From Actinomadura nitritigenes (lineage in GTDB: Bacteria; Actinomycetota; Actinomycetes; Streptosporangiales; Streptosporangiaceae): DNA of 64,000 bases. Position 1 is the first letter of the stretch, and each line of letters starts with the position of its first letter. A program made the position numbers and the translations under genes. Below are positions 50,949 to 59,073 of this stretch, in pieces. A model generated the notes under the pieces. The model searched no databases. It saw nothing but the letters and a program-made list of their open reading frames with translations, and was not told where the DNA came from. The DNA is taken from NCBI RefSeq assembly GCF_017573545.1, contig NZ_JAGEOK010000010.1:1-64000 (forward strand), given 5' to 3'.

Positions 50949-51715
50949 CGGCGCTCCAGGGACAGCAGGGGCCGGCCGTCCGGCCCGGGAAGGACATGCA
51001 CGCGGGCGCCGAAGTGCTCCTGGATCGCCGCCCTGGTCAGCACCTCGCCGGGCGTCCCCGCCGCCGCGACCCGGCCGCCCGACAGCAGCACCAGGTCGTC
51101 GGCGTACTGCCCGGCCAGCGTCAGGTCGTGGATCGTCGTCACGACGGTCAGCCCGTCCGACAGCCGGAGCTGGTCGATCAGCTCCATCACCTGCTGCTGG
51201 TGCCCGATGTCCAGCGCCGTCGTCGGCTCGTCCAGCAGCAGCACCGACGTCTGCTGCGCCAGCGCGCGCGCCAGCACCACACGCTGCCGCTCCCCGCCGG
51301 ACAGATGGTCGAGCGGACGGTCCGCGAGCCCCGCCAGGTCGAGGCGGTCGAGGACCTCCCTCGCGATGGCGCGGTCGTGCGCGCTCTCCCGGCCCAGATG
51401 CGGGATGTAGGGGGACCGTCCCAGCAGCGTGTAGTCGAACACCGTCATCCCGACCGGAAGGTTCGGGCTCTGCGGCGCGTACGCCATCAGCCGGGCACGC
51501 TGCCGCGGCTTCATCGCCGCCAGGTCCGCGCCCGCCACCGCGATCTCGCCCGCGCACGGCAGCAGCCCGAGCACCGCCCGCAGCAGCGTCGACTTCCCCG
51601 CGCCGTTCGGCCCGATCACCGCCGTCCACGACCCCGCCGCGACCTTCAGCGACACGCCCTTCAGCACCGGACGGCCGCCCAGCGACACGTCCAGGTCCCG
51701 CACCGCGACCGTCAC
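50945..51715 (-). CDS. btuD: Corrinoid ABC transporter ATP-binding protein
   Basis: The 256-residue ATPase has Walker A GPNGAGKST, the Q-loop MAYAPQSPNLP, the signature LSGGERQRVVLARALA, Walker B LLLDEPTTALD and the H-loop TTIHDLT. It belongs to the FecE/BtuD group that powers B12 and siderophore import. Position behind a cobalamin riboswitch and beside cbiZ supports corrinoid as the substrate. Start GTG 51715 overlaps the permease stop. Confidence 0.93.
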   Translation of the reverse strand: MTVAVRDLDVSLGGRPVLKGVSLKVAAGSWTAVIGPNGAGKSTLLRAVLGLLPCAGEIAVAGADLAAMKPRQRARLMAYAPQSPNLPVGMTVFDYTLLGRSPYIPHLGRESAHDRAIAREVLDRLDLAGLADRPLDHLSGGERQRVVLARALAQQTSVLLLDEPTTALDIGHQQQVMELIDQLRLSDGLTVVTTIHDLTLAGQYADDLVLLSGGRVAAAGTPGEVLTRAAIQEHFGARVHVLPGPDGRPLLSLERR

Positions 51716-52809
51716 GTCTCCACCTGCCGCCGGCTCGCCCGCAGCACCGCCACGAAGAACGGGCCCCCGACGAACGCCGTCACCACGCCGAGCGGCAGCT
51801 CGCCCGGCGCGATCACCGTGCGGGCCGCCAGGTCGGCCAGCTCCAGGAACGCGGCCCCGCCGAGCAGCGACAGCGGCAGCACCACCCGGTACGAGCCGCC
51901 CGCCAGCCGCCGCACCGCGTGCGGCACGACGATCCCGACGAACCCGATCAGCCCGCTCACCGCCACCGCGCTCGCCGTCGCCAGCGAGGCCGCGACCAGC
52001 ACCGTCAGCCGGACGCGCGCCGCCGACAGCCCCAGCGACGCCGCCTCCTCGTCGCCCACGCTCAGCACGTCCAGCAGCCGCCCGTGCGCGAGCAGCACCA
52101 CCGACGAGACCAGCGAGTACGGCGCGACCAGCGCCAGCTGGTGCCAGTCCGCCGAGCCGACCCCGCCGAGGATCCACGAGTAGATCCGCTGGAGCTCCTC
52201 CGCCTTCATCTGCTGCAGGAACGTCTGCACCGCCGACAGGAACGACGACACCGCGACCCCCGCCAGCACCAGCGTCGCCGCCCGGTTCCCGCGCCCCGCC
52301 GTGCTGCCCAGCGCGTACGCCATCGCCACCCCGAGGATCGCGCCCGCGAACGCCGCGAGCGGCACCCCGTAGCCCGGGTCGCCCGGCACCAGGACGATCA
52401 TCAGCGTGCCCCCGACGCCCGCGCCCGCCGCCGCGCCCAGCAGGTACGGATCGGCCAGCGGATTGCGGAACACGCCCTGGTACCCGGCGCCGGCCATCGA
52501 CAGCATCCCGCCGACGAGCGCCGCCATCAGCACCCTCGGCACCCGCAGCTGGAACAGCACGTTCTCGTCGACGACGCTGAACCCGCTGTCGACGTGCACG
52601 AAGGGGAGCTTGTCGGCCAGCGCCTCGAGGATGCCCGTGACCGGGAGCCCGGCCGCGCCCACCACCAGCCCCGCCAGCAGCGTCGCGGCCAGCAGGACCA
52701 GCGCCACGGCCAGCGGCAGCACCCGCAGCCGCCCCCGCACGCGTGGCCCGGCGTCCTCTTCCCGGCGCCGTCGTGCGGCCGGGGACGGTCCGCGGTCGGG
52801 GGGCGTCAC
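51712..52809 (-). CDS. btuC: Corrinoid ABC transporter permease (FecCD/BtuC family)
   Basis: The 365-residue protein has about nine to ten membrane segments. Its FecCD signatures are QLRVPRVLMAALVGGMLSMA, GYQGVFRNPLADPYLLGAAA, SVGDEEAASLGLSAARVRL and GLIGFVGIVVPHAVRRLAGG. It forms the channel of a type II importer. The basic N-terminus is extended by about 25 residues. It is encoded between the binding protein and ATPase genes with tight spacing. Confidence 0.93.
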   Translation of the reverse strand: MTPPDRGPSPAARRRREEDAGPRVRGRLRVLPLAVALVLLAATLLAGLVVGAAGLPVTGILEALADKLPFVHVDSGFSVVDENVLFQLRVPRVLMAALVGGMLSMAGAGYQGVFRNPLADPYLLGAAAGAGVGGTLMIVLVPGDPGYGVPLAAFAGAILGVAMAYALGSTAGRGNRAATLVLAGVAVSSFLSAVQTFLQQMKAEELQRIYSWILGGVGSADWHQLALVAPYSLVSSVVLLAHGRLLDVLSVGDEEAASLGLSAARVRLTVLVAASLATASAVAVSGLIGFVGIVVPHAVRRLAGGSYRVVLPLSLLGGAAFLELADLAARTVIAPGELPLGVVTAFVGGPFFVAVLRASRRQVET

Positions 52810-52834
52810 GGGCGGGGGTCCTTCGAGGCGGCGG

Positions 52835-53752
52835 TCAACGCGTCTTCTGCACCGCGTCGCCGATCGCCTTCACGAACTGCGGCAGGCGCGGACCCCAGCG
52901 GGAGGCGAGGTCGTCGTCCAGCGGCACCACGCCGCCGTCCTTGACGGCCCTCAGGTCCTGGAAGCCCGGCCGCTTGGCGAGGGCGGCGGCGTTCTGGCCG
53001 CAGCACTTGGTGTCCGCGAGGAAGATCAGGTCCGGGTCCTTCTTGACGAGGTACTCGCGGGACAGCTGCGGGTAGCCGCCGCTCCCCTTGTCCGCCGCAT
53101 CCGCGACGTTCCGCAGGCCGAACAGTCCGTACACCTGCCCGGCGAACGTCTCGGACGTCACGGTGTGGAGCTGGTTGTCCAGCTCGTGGTAGTAGGTGAG
53201 GCCCTTGCCCTTGGTGGACGCGGCGACGGTCTTCTGGATGTCGGCGCGCATCCCGTCGGTGACCTTCTTCGCCTCCGCGGCGTGCCCGGTGGCGAGCCCC
53301 AGGTCGTCGATCTCGTCGTAGGCGTCGTCGAGCTTCGCGGCCGCCGGCTCCAGCAGCACCGGGATCTTGACCTTCTCCAGCGCCTTGACGATGCCGTCCA
53401 TGTCGTTGGACAGCACGACGAGGTCGGGACGGTACTTGATGACCGCCTCGGCGTTCGGCTTGAACCCGGAGAGCTGGGTCTTCGGTGCGCCGGACGGGTA
53501 GTCCGAGAGGCTGTCCACGGCGACGACCTGGGAGCCGGCGCCGATGGCGAACAGGGTCTCGGTGTGCGTGGGGGACAGCGACACGATCCGCTTCGGATGG
53601 GCGGGAACGGCCACCGCGCCGTTGCCGGCCTGGACGGTGACGGTCGCGGCGCCGCTCTCCGGCGTCTTGGTCTTGCCGTCGCCGCCGCACCCGGCGGCGA
53701 GCGTCACGGCGGCGGTCACGATGGCCGCGCCGAGGACGCGTACGGGTCTCAC
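52835..53752 (-). CDS. btuF: Corrinoid ABC transporter substrate-binding lipoprotein
   Basis: The 305-residue protein has a lipoprotein signal peptide ending LAAGCGG (lipobox Cys). Then come the periplasmic-binding-protein type III motifs HPKRIVSLSPTHTETLFAIG, YRPDLVVLSND and DLIFLADTKCCGQNAAAL. It should be lipid-anchored outside the membrane. GTG 53752 has AGGAGG five bases upstream. A cobalamin riboswitch lies upstream. Confidence 0.92.
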   Translation of the reverse strand: MRPVRVLGAAIVTAAVTLAAGCGGDGKTKTPESGAATVTVQAGNGAVAVPAHPKRIVSLSPTHTETLFAIGAGSQVVAVDSLSDYPSGAPKTQLSGFKPNAEAVIKYRPDLVVLSNDMDGIVKALEKVKIPVLLEPAAAKLDDAYDEIDDLGLATGHAAEAKKVTDGMRADIQKTVAASTKGKGLTYYHELDNQLHTVTSETFAGQVYGLFGLRNVADAADKGSGGYPQLSREYLVKKDPDLIFLADTKCCGQNAAALAKRPGFQDLRAVKDGGVVPLDDDLASRWGPRLPQFVKAIGDAVQKTR

Positions 53753-53828
53753 AGGAGCCTCCTGGCTGCAGGGAAGCCGCGGCCCGTCATGACGGATCGC
53801 CCTTCCACGAGGTCGAGAGTCGTCGGCG

Positions 53829-53931
53829 CGCACGGAGGCGACCTGGCTCGGCCTCTTCGACAGGGGCACCACAGTTGCGGGACAGCGCCGGATTCACACC
53901 GGACTTCGCTCCAGGGCGCGCTTGAGGTGCA
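53829..53931 (-). ncRNA. Cobalamin riboswitch (btuF leader)
   Basis: The minus-strand leader carries GAAGTCCGGTGTGAATCCGG, then CGCTGTCCCGCAACTGTGG and the 3-prime GAGCCAGGTCGCCTCCGTGC. These are the B12-box, the P3-P6 core and the J11/10-type segment of cobalamin riboswitches. GCAC/GTGC pairing closes P1. It precedes btuF by about 80 bases and should reduce corrinoid uptake when cobalamin is plentiful. Confidence 0.92.
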
Positions 53932-53969
53932 ACGTTATCAGCCGCCTTATCCGGTTTCGCTCGCGCCTC

Positions 53970-54014
53970 GGAGTGAGTACTCACTCCATCATTGACGGAG
54001 TGAGTACTCACTCC
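53970..54014. promoter_or_regulatory. Twin identical 18-bp TetR operators
   Basis: GGAGTGAGTACTCACTCC occurs at 53970-53987 and again at 53997-54014; both are perfect palindromes with centres 27 bp apart. They lie 13 bp upstream of the TetR ATG at 54028 and close to the btuF riboswitch promoter side. Confidence 0.9.
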
Positions 54015-54027
54015 GTACAGTGGGGGC

Positions 54028-54669
54028 ATGGAACCCAAGAGCCGCAGGCGCGCCCCCGGGATGAGTCCGGAGCAGCGCCGCGAAATGATCGTCCGGACGG
54101 CCCTGCCGCTGGTCGCCGAGCACGGCACCGCCGTCACCACCGGCCAGATCGCCCGCGCCGCCGGCATCGGGGAGGCGACGATCTTCCGCGTGTTCGCCGA
54201 CAAGGACGAGCTCCTCGACGCCTGCGTGGCGGAGGCGCTGCGCACCGACCACGTCCTCGCCGAGATCCAGGAGATCCCGCTCGACCAGCCGCTGGCCGGC
54301 CGGCTCGCCGAGGCCACCGCGGCGATCCAGGCCTACCTCGGCCGCATGGGCATGGTCCTCGGCGCCCTGCACGCCACCGGACGCCGCGAGCGCGGCTCGC
54401 ACGGCGGCGGCGAGGCGGCCGACGCCGCGATCGACCGGGCGTCCGCCATGGCCCGCACGCGGGGCGCGCTGGCCGAGCTCTTCGAGCCCGACGCGGACCG
54501 CCTCCGGCTGTCCGTCGAGGACACCGCCGGGATGTTCATGGGCCTGGTCTTCACCTGGAGCCGCCCGCCCACCGGCCCCGACTCCCCGGCGCCCTCCCTC
54601 GAGGAGTACCTCGACGTCTTCCTGAACGGCGCGCTCACCGACACGACCCCCGAAGGGAGCCCCGCGTGA
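54028..54669 (+). CDS. TetR family transcriptional regulator
   Basis: The 213-residue protein has the TetR helix-turn-helix (IVRTALPLVAEHGTAVTTGQ, then ARAAGIGEATIFRVFADKDE) and an alpha-helical ligand domain. It probably autoregulates via the twin palindromes just upstream and controls the coupled VOC gene, whose GTG overlaps its stop by four bases. Confidence 0.93.
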   Translation: MEPKSRRRAPGMSPEQRREMIVRTALPLVAEHGTAVTTGQIARAAGIGEATIFRVFADKDELLDACVAEALRTDHVLAEIQEIPLDQPLAGRLAEATAAIQAYLGRMGMVLGALHATGRRERGSHGGGEAADAAIDRASAMARTRGALAELFEPDADRLRLSVEDTAGMFMGLVFTWSRPPTGPDSPAPSLEEYLDVFLNGALTDTTPEGSPA

Positions 54670-55043
54670 CCATCACCCTCAACCACACCATCGTCACCGC
54701 TGCCGACAACGACGAGGCCGCCCGCTTCTTCGCCGCCGTCATGGGCTTGGACTGCAACGGCCCCCACCCGCACGCCCGCCACTTCGTCCCGGTCAAGGTC
54801 AACGACGGCCTCACCCTCGACTTCATGACCGTCGCCTTCCCGCAGGGCCACCATCTGGCGTTCGACGTCGACGCCGCCACCTTCGACGCGGTCGTCGACC
54901 GCCTCGACGCCCGCGAGATCCCCTACGGCGACCAGCCCGCCCACCCCGACAACGGGCGCGTCGCCACCGACCACCCGCTCGGCGCCCGCGGCCTGTACTT
55001 CTCCGACTCCAGCGGCAACCTCTACGAACTCATCTCGTCCTGA
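54666..55043 (+). CDS. VOC (glyoxalase/bleomycin-resistance) family protein
   Basis: The 125-residue protein has the VOC pattern: ITLNHTIVTAADNDEAARFF, then GHHLAFDVDAATFDAVVDRL and GARGLYFSDSSGNLYELIS. Metal ligands are probably His and Glu (NLYEL). It may be a dioxygenase, lyase or drug-binding protein. It is translationally coupled to the TetR gene. Confidence 0.92.
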   Translation: MTITLNHTIVTAADNDEAARFFAAVMGLDCNGPHPHARHFVPVKVNDGLTLDFMTVAFPQGHHLAFDVDAATFDAVVDRLDAREIPYGDQPAHPDNGRVATDHPLGARGLYFSDSSGNLYELISS

Positions 55044-55060
55044 CGCCGGCGCCGGCATGG

Positions 55061-55114
55061 GGCCACGCGGCGGGCGCTGGCCATGCGGCGGGCGCGGGCC
55101 GCGCGGCCGGCGTG
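55061..55114. repeat. Three 18-bp tandem repeats
   Basis: GGCCACGCGGCGGGCGCT, GGCCATGCGGCGGGCGCG and GGCCGCGCGGCCGGCGTG lie head to tail in the short gap between the convergent VOC and luciferase-like genes. The period is exact with a few substitutions. Confidence 0.8.
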
Positions 55115-55116
55115 TG

Positions 55117-56028
55117 TCAGCCCGCGAGCGACCTCAAGAAGGCGCGGGTCCGCTCGCGTTCCGCGCCGGGGACGAACTCGCCCGCCACGAAGTCGGTGAC
55201 CCCCGCCGCGGCCAGCTCCTCCAGCCGCGCGCCGACCGCGCCCTCGTCGCCGATGACGGCGAGGTCGGCGGGGCCTTCGGCGCCCTCCCGGTCCATCATT
55301 GCGCGGTAGGACGGCAGCGTCCCGTACACCTCGAACGCCTTCGCCGCCCGCTCTCGCGCGCGCTCGGCGTTGTCCGTGACGCACACCGGAAGGACGCAGA
55401 CGATCCGGGGAGCGGGACGGCCCGCCGCCTCGGCCGCGGCGGTGATGGTCGGCGCGATGTGGTCGCGGACGGTGGCGGGCCCCGTCATCCACAGGACGGT
55501 CCCGTCGGTGCGCTCCGCGGCGAGCTTCAGCATCTTGGGGCCGAGCGCCGCCAGCAGCACCGGGACCCGGCCCTCGTTCGGGACGGTCAGCCCGACCTGG
55601 CCGCGCAGGGTCTCGCCGGTGAACGACGCCGTCCGGTGGTCGAGCAGGGGCAGCAGGATCGACAGGTACTCGTCCATGTGCCGCAGGGGGCGTCCGAAGT
55701 CGTACCCGAACATGTCCTCGATGACGACCTTGTGCGACAGGCCGATGCCGAGGGTCAGCCGTCCCTCGCCGAGAGCGAGCGCCGTCGTCCGCGCCTGCTG
55801 GGCCAGCGCCGCCGGGTGCCGCGGATACGTCGGCACCACGGCGGTCCCCAGCTCGATGCCCGGCACCCGGCTTCCCGCCACCGCGAGCGCGGTCAGCGCG
55901 TCCACGCCGAAGATGTTCGACATCCACGCCGAGGCGAAACCGTCGTCGGCGGCGCGCCGCACATCGTCGGCCAGCTTGTCGAGCGCGGCGGGACCGCCGC
56001 GCTCGCCGAGGGAAACACCGATGCGCAC
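55117..56028 (-). CDS. LLM-class (luciferase-like) flavin/F420-dependent oxidoreductase
   Basis: The 303-residue TIM-barrel protein has ALAVAGSRVPGIELGTAVVP, YPRHPAALAQQARTTALALG, RLTLGIGLSHKVVIEDMFGY and VPVLLAALGPKMLKLAAERT. Those are the signature order of actinomycete F420-dependent luciferase-like enzymes. The cofactor (F420 or FMN) is not certain. GTG 56028 follows GGGAGG. Confidence 0.93.
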   Translation of the reverse strand: MRIGVSLGERGGPAALDKLADDVRRAADDGFASAWMSNIFGVDALTALAVAGSRVPGIELGTAVVPTYPRHPAALAQQARTTALALGEGRLTLGIGLSHKVVIEDMFGYDFGRPLRHMDEYLSILLPLLDHRTASFTGETLRGQVGLTVPNEGRVPVLLAALGPKMLKLAAERTDGTVLWMTGPATVRDHIAPTITAAAEAAGRPAPRIVCVLPVCVTDNAERARERAAKAFEVYGTLPSYRAMMDREGAEGPADLAVIGDEGAVGARLEELAAAGVTDFVAGEFVPGAERERTRAFLRSLAG

Positions 56029-56169
56029 GAGGACCTCCCTGATCTGCTGTCCCGATCGTCGCACAGAGCGTCGCCGGGCGAGCCGGGCAGGGGTCGCGCT
56101 CACTCTCGCGCCCTGCGGCGACCCCTGCTCCTGCGGCGGCGGTCCTGGGCCCGCGTCCTGCGGCGGGCG

Positions 56170-56508
56170 TCACGAATCGTCCGGGTCCTGATGTCGCTGC
56201 CCGTACCGGTCCGCCAGATCCCGGTCGTTGTCGGCCCACCGGCGATGCCGTTCGGCCGACTCCAGATGCGCCGCGGCCTCTTCGGGATGGACGGCCGCCA
56301 TGTCCTCCAGCAAGGCCGCCGCCCTGTCATGGGCCGACGCCGAGGACAGCATGGACCGCAGCGCGTGCTCGCCGATCCCGCGCCGCGGCGGACGCCCGGC
56401 GGCACGCGAACGGAAGCCGTCCGGGGCCCGCGGCTCGTTGGCCCGGGCCTCCGCCTCCGGCGGCTCTCCGCGCGCCGTCAGGCGCAGCGCGCGGTCTTCG
56501 CCGCCCAT
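56170..56508 (-). CDS. Hypothetical small hydrophilic protein
   Basis: The 112-residue product is rich in Arg, Glu and Ala. It has a basic N-terminal half and a helical C-terminal half (HDRAAALLEDMAAVHPEEAA, then HLESAERHRRWADNDRDLAD). No family is recognised. The ATG at 56508 has only a weak ribosome binding site, so the start is uncertain. Confidence 0.55.
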   Translation of the reverse strand: MGGEDRALRLTARGEPPEAEARANEPRAPDGFRSRAAGRPPRRGIGEHALRSMLSSASAHDRAAALLEDMAAVHPEEAAAHLESAERHRRWADNDRDLADRYGQRHQDPDDS

Positions 56509-56642
56509 ACCGGCCGCCCCGACCCGCGCGCCCGTGGCTTCACCAGCGCCCCCGACACACCGGCTATCTACCCACCCACCTGCACGTTCAGCCCCACCCG
56601 CCCCACTTCTCCCCGGGGGTCGGGAGGGAACCCTGGAGCGCG

Positions 56643-57428
56643 ATGTCCGATCATGGAGGGGTGGTGACTCCGGATCCCGTGACGCTCCAGGCCGCCGACG
56701 GTGTGCGGATCGACGCAGGACACCTCGGCGGTGACGGCGACCTCTGCTTCGTGCTCGCGCACGGCTTCACCTGCTCCTGGCGGCAGCCCGCGCTCCGCCG
56801 CATCGGCGCGGTGCTCCACCGGTACGGCGGCGTCCTCGCCCTGGACCTGCGCGGCCACGGGCGGTCCGGCGGGCACTCCACGGTCGGCGACCTCGAGGTC
56901 CTCGACGTGCAGGCCGCGGTCACGGCGGCACGCGTCCGGGGGTACCGGCGCGTCGTCGTCGCGGGCTTCTCGCTGGGCGGCGCCGTCGCCATCCGGCACG
57001 CCGCTCTGCACGGCGCCGTCGACGCGGTCGTCTCGGTCAGCGCGCCCGCCCGCTGGTACTACCGCGACACCGTCCCCATGCGCCGCGTCCACTGGGTGAT
57101 CGAGCGGCCCCTGGGGCGGCTCGCCGTCCGCCTCGCGCGCGGAACGCGCATCGCCGCCAAGGGCTGGGACCCCGTCCCGGAGGCGCCGCACGAGGTCGCG
57201 GCGCGCATCGCTCCCGTGCCCCTGCTGATCGTCCACGGTGACGCCGACGCGTTCTTCCCCATCGAGCACGGGCGGCAGCTGTACGACGCGGCGGGCGACC
57301 CGAAGGAACTGTGGATCGAACCCGGGTTCGGCCACGCGGAGGTCGCCGCGACCCCGGCTCTGATCCACCGCATCGGCGCGTGGGCGGCGTCCTCCGCCAT
57401 CGCGATGCGTCCCGACGCGGCGCTCTGA
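56643..57428 (+). CDS. Alpha/beta hydrolase
   Basis: The 261-residue protein has the oxyanion region CFVLAHGFTCSWRQPAL, then VLALDLRGHGRSGGH and the nucleophile elbow VVVAGFSLGGAVAIRHAAL. The acid is in LLIVHGDADAFFP and the catalytic His in GFGHAEVAA. It is a typical serine hydrolase. The start may be ATG 56643 or GTG 56664. Confidence 0.92.
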   Translation: MSDHGGVVTPDPVTLQAADGVRIDAGHLGGDGDLCFVLAHGFTCSWRQPALRRIGAVLHRYGGVLALDLRGHGRSGGHSTVGDLEVLDVQAAVTAARVRGYRRVVVAGFSLGGAVAIRHAALHGAVDAVVSVSAPARWYYRDTVPMRRVHWVIERPLGRLAVRLARGTRIAAKGWDPVPEAPHEVAARIAPVPLLIVHGDADAFFPIEHGRQLYDAAGDPKELWIEPGFGHAEVAATPALIHRIGAWAASSAIAMRPDAAL

Positions 57429-57539
57429 CGATCTGACGGCTCGTCCAGCGGCGCCGCACCCTGCGAAGCGGTGGCCGCATCGCTCGCGGCCGCCCCGGCG
57501 CCTCCTTGAGCGCGCCGTGTCATCGCACACTCCTTTGCC

Positions 57540-57592
57540 CTAATGGTGCTAGGCACGCCCTAGCGGTGTTAGATTGAATCTAACGCTGCTAG
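57540..57592. promoter_or_regulatory. Three CTA-N7-TAG operators at 20-bp spacing
   Basis: CTAATGGTGCTAG (57540-57552), CTAGCGGTGTTAG (57560-57572) and CTAACGCTGCTAG (57580-57592) are 13-bp dyads repeating every 20 bp. The last ends eight bases before the GGAG-type ribosome binding site region. They suggest cooperative binding of a dimeric repressor, but no regulator gene is adjacent. Confidence 0.75.
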
Positions 57593-57604
57593 GGAAGGAG
57601 TCGC

Positions 57605-58996
57605 ATGGTCGACCAGAGACCGGCCCCCGAGATCACCGGCCGCCAGGATCGGGAGAGCGGATGGTGGCCGCTCGCGGCGATCGTCGCCGCCGTCTTCATG
57701 CTCATGCTGGACGCGACGGTGGTGACCGTCGCCGTCCCGGGAATGCGTCACGACCTGCACGCCGGCCTCGGCGACCTGCAATGGGTCGTGAACGCCTACA
57801 CGATGGCGATGGCCGCCTCCCAGCTCACGGCCGGAGCGTTCGCCGACCGCTGGGGGCGGCGCCGCTCCTTCCTCGCGGGCGTGGCGCTGTTCGCCGCGGC
57901 GTCGCTGGCGTGCGGCCTGGCGCCCACCGCCGCGGCCCTCATCGCGGCGCGGGCCGTCCAAGGGCTCGCGGGGGCGCTGATGTTCGCGACCACGCTCGCG
58001 CTCATCGCGCAGTGCTACACCGGACAGGCCCGCGGCGTCGCGTTCGGCGTGCGGGGCACCGCCGCCGGGCTCGCCGTCGTCCTCGGCCCCGTCGTCGGCG
58101 GCGCGCTCGTCTCGGGGCTCGGCTGGCGCTGGGTCTTCCTGGTGAACGTGCCGGTCGGAGCCGTCACCCTGGCGATGGGCGCCCGAGCGCTGCCGCGCGA
58201 GGAGACTCCCCGCGCACGGCGCCGCATCGACCTCGCCGGGCCCTGCCTCCTTGCCGTCTCCCTGTCCCTGCTGGTCTTCGGGCTCCTGCGGGTCCAGCAA
58301 CACGGATGGGGAAGCGCCGAGACCGCGCTCGTCTTCTGCGCGTCGGCGGCGTCGCTCGCGGCGTTCCTCGTCGTGGAGAGCCGCCTGGCCGACCCGATGC
58401 TGGACCTGTCGCTGTTCCGGGACCGCGCGTTCAGCGGGACCCAGGTCGGGTCGTTCGCCGTGCAGGCGAGCGTCTTCGCCCTGCTCATCTACGTGTCGCT
58501 GTGGTTCCAGGACCAGCTCGGCTTCTCCGCGCTCAAGACGGGCCTGTGCTTCCTGCCCCTCGTCGTCCCCATCCTCGTCGCCGGTCCGATCGCCGGCGCC
58601 GTCATGGACCGCCTCCCCAAGGGGCTGCTCGTCACGGCGTCGCTGACGCTCCTCGCGCTGGCGATCCTGCTCATGCACGGCCTCACGCCCGGCTCGTCCT
58701 GGACGCACCTGGCCCCGGGCATGGCGCTGGCCGGCCTCGCGTGCGGGATCGCGCTGCCGACTCTCGGGGGCCTCGCCGTGGACGTCGCGGACCGGTCCCG
58801 GCTCGGCATGGCGTCCGGCGTCAACAACACCGTCATGCAGGTCGGGTCCGCGGTGGGGATCGCGGTGTACGGAGCGGTCCTGAGCCGGCACAGCGTGTTC
58901 ACCGAGGGGCTGGACACCCTCTTCACCACCGCGGCCGCCGTCGCCCTGGGCGGAGCCGTCCTCACCGCGGTACTCCTTGGCAGGAGACGCCTCTGA
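57605..58996 (+). CDS. MFS drug transporter, DHA2-like
   Basis: The 463-residue protein opens with AVFMLMLDATVVTVAVPGM (DHA2 motif D1). It carries DRWGRRRSFLAGVALF (motif A), ARAVQGLAGALMFATTLALI and GLAVVLGPVVGGALVSGLGW (motif C). It predicts a proton-coupled exporter with about 14 helices. GGGAAGGAG precedes ATG 57605. Repressor operators overlap its promoter, so expression is probably inducible. Confidence 0.93.
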   Translation: MVDQRPAPEITGRQDRESGWWPLAAIVAAVFMLMLDATVVTVAVPGMRHDLHAGLGDLQWVVNAYTMAMAASQLTAGAFADRWGRRRSFLAGVALFAAASLACGLAPTAAALIAARAVQGLAGALMFATTLALIAQCYTGQARGVAFGVRGTAAGLAVVLGPVVGGALVSGLGWRWVFLVNVPVGAVTLAMGARALPREETPRARRRIDLAGPCLLAVSLSLLVFGLLRVQQHGWGSAETALVFCASAASLAAFLVVESRLADPMLDLSLFRDRAFSGTQVGSFAVQASVFALLIYVSLWFQDQLGFSALKTGLCFLPLVVPILVAGPIAGAVMDRLPKGLLVTASLTLLALAILLMHGLTPGSSWTHLAPGMALAGLACGIALPTLGGLAVDVADRSRLGMASGVNNTVMQVGSAVGIAVYGAVLSRHSVFTEGLDTLFTTAAAVALGGAVLTAVLLGRRRL

Positions 58997-59028
58997 CCTG
59001 CTTCGACAGGGGGTTATCCACATTCTCC

Positions 59029-59050
59029 CGAGCCCCTTCCCGGGGGCTCG
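59029..59050 (+). terminator. Hairpin terminator after MFS gene
   Basis: CGAGCCCC (59029-59036) pairs with GGGGCTCG (59043-59050) around a TTCCC-type loop. It ends 23 bases before the ATG of the next gene, so that gene needs its own promoter or read-through. Confidence 0.6.
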
Positions 59051-59073
59051 CGGGGTCGGCATCATCGGTGACC

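Noticed and set aside
57059..57556. Possible minus-strand regulator gene beside the MFS operators
   Set aside because: The translation is a shadow of the hydrolase gene with no helix-turn-helix motif.
59014..59022. TTATCCACA, a perfect DnaA-box sequence
   Set aside because: Only one copy is present and no replication gene or box cluster is near, so it is not evidence of an origin.
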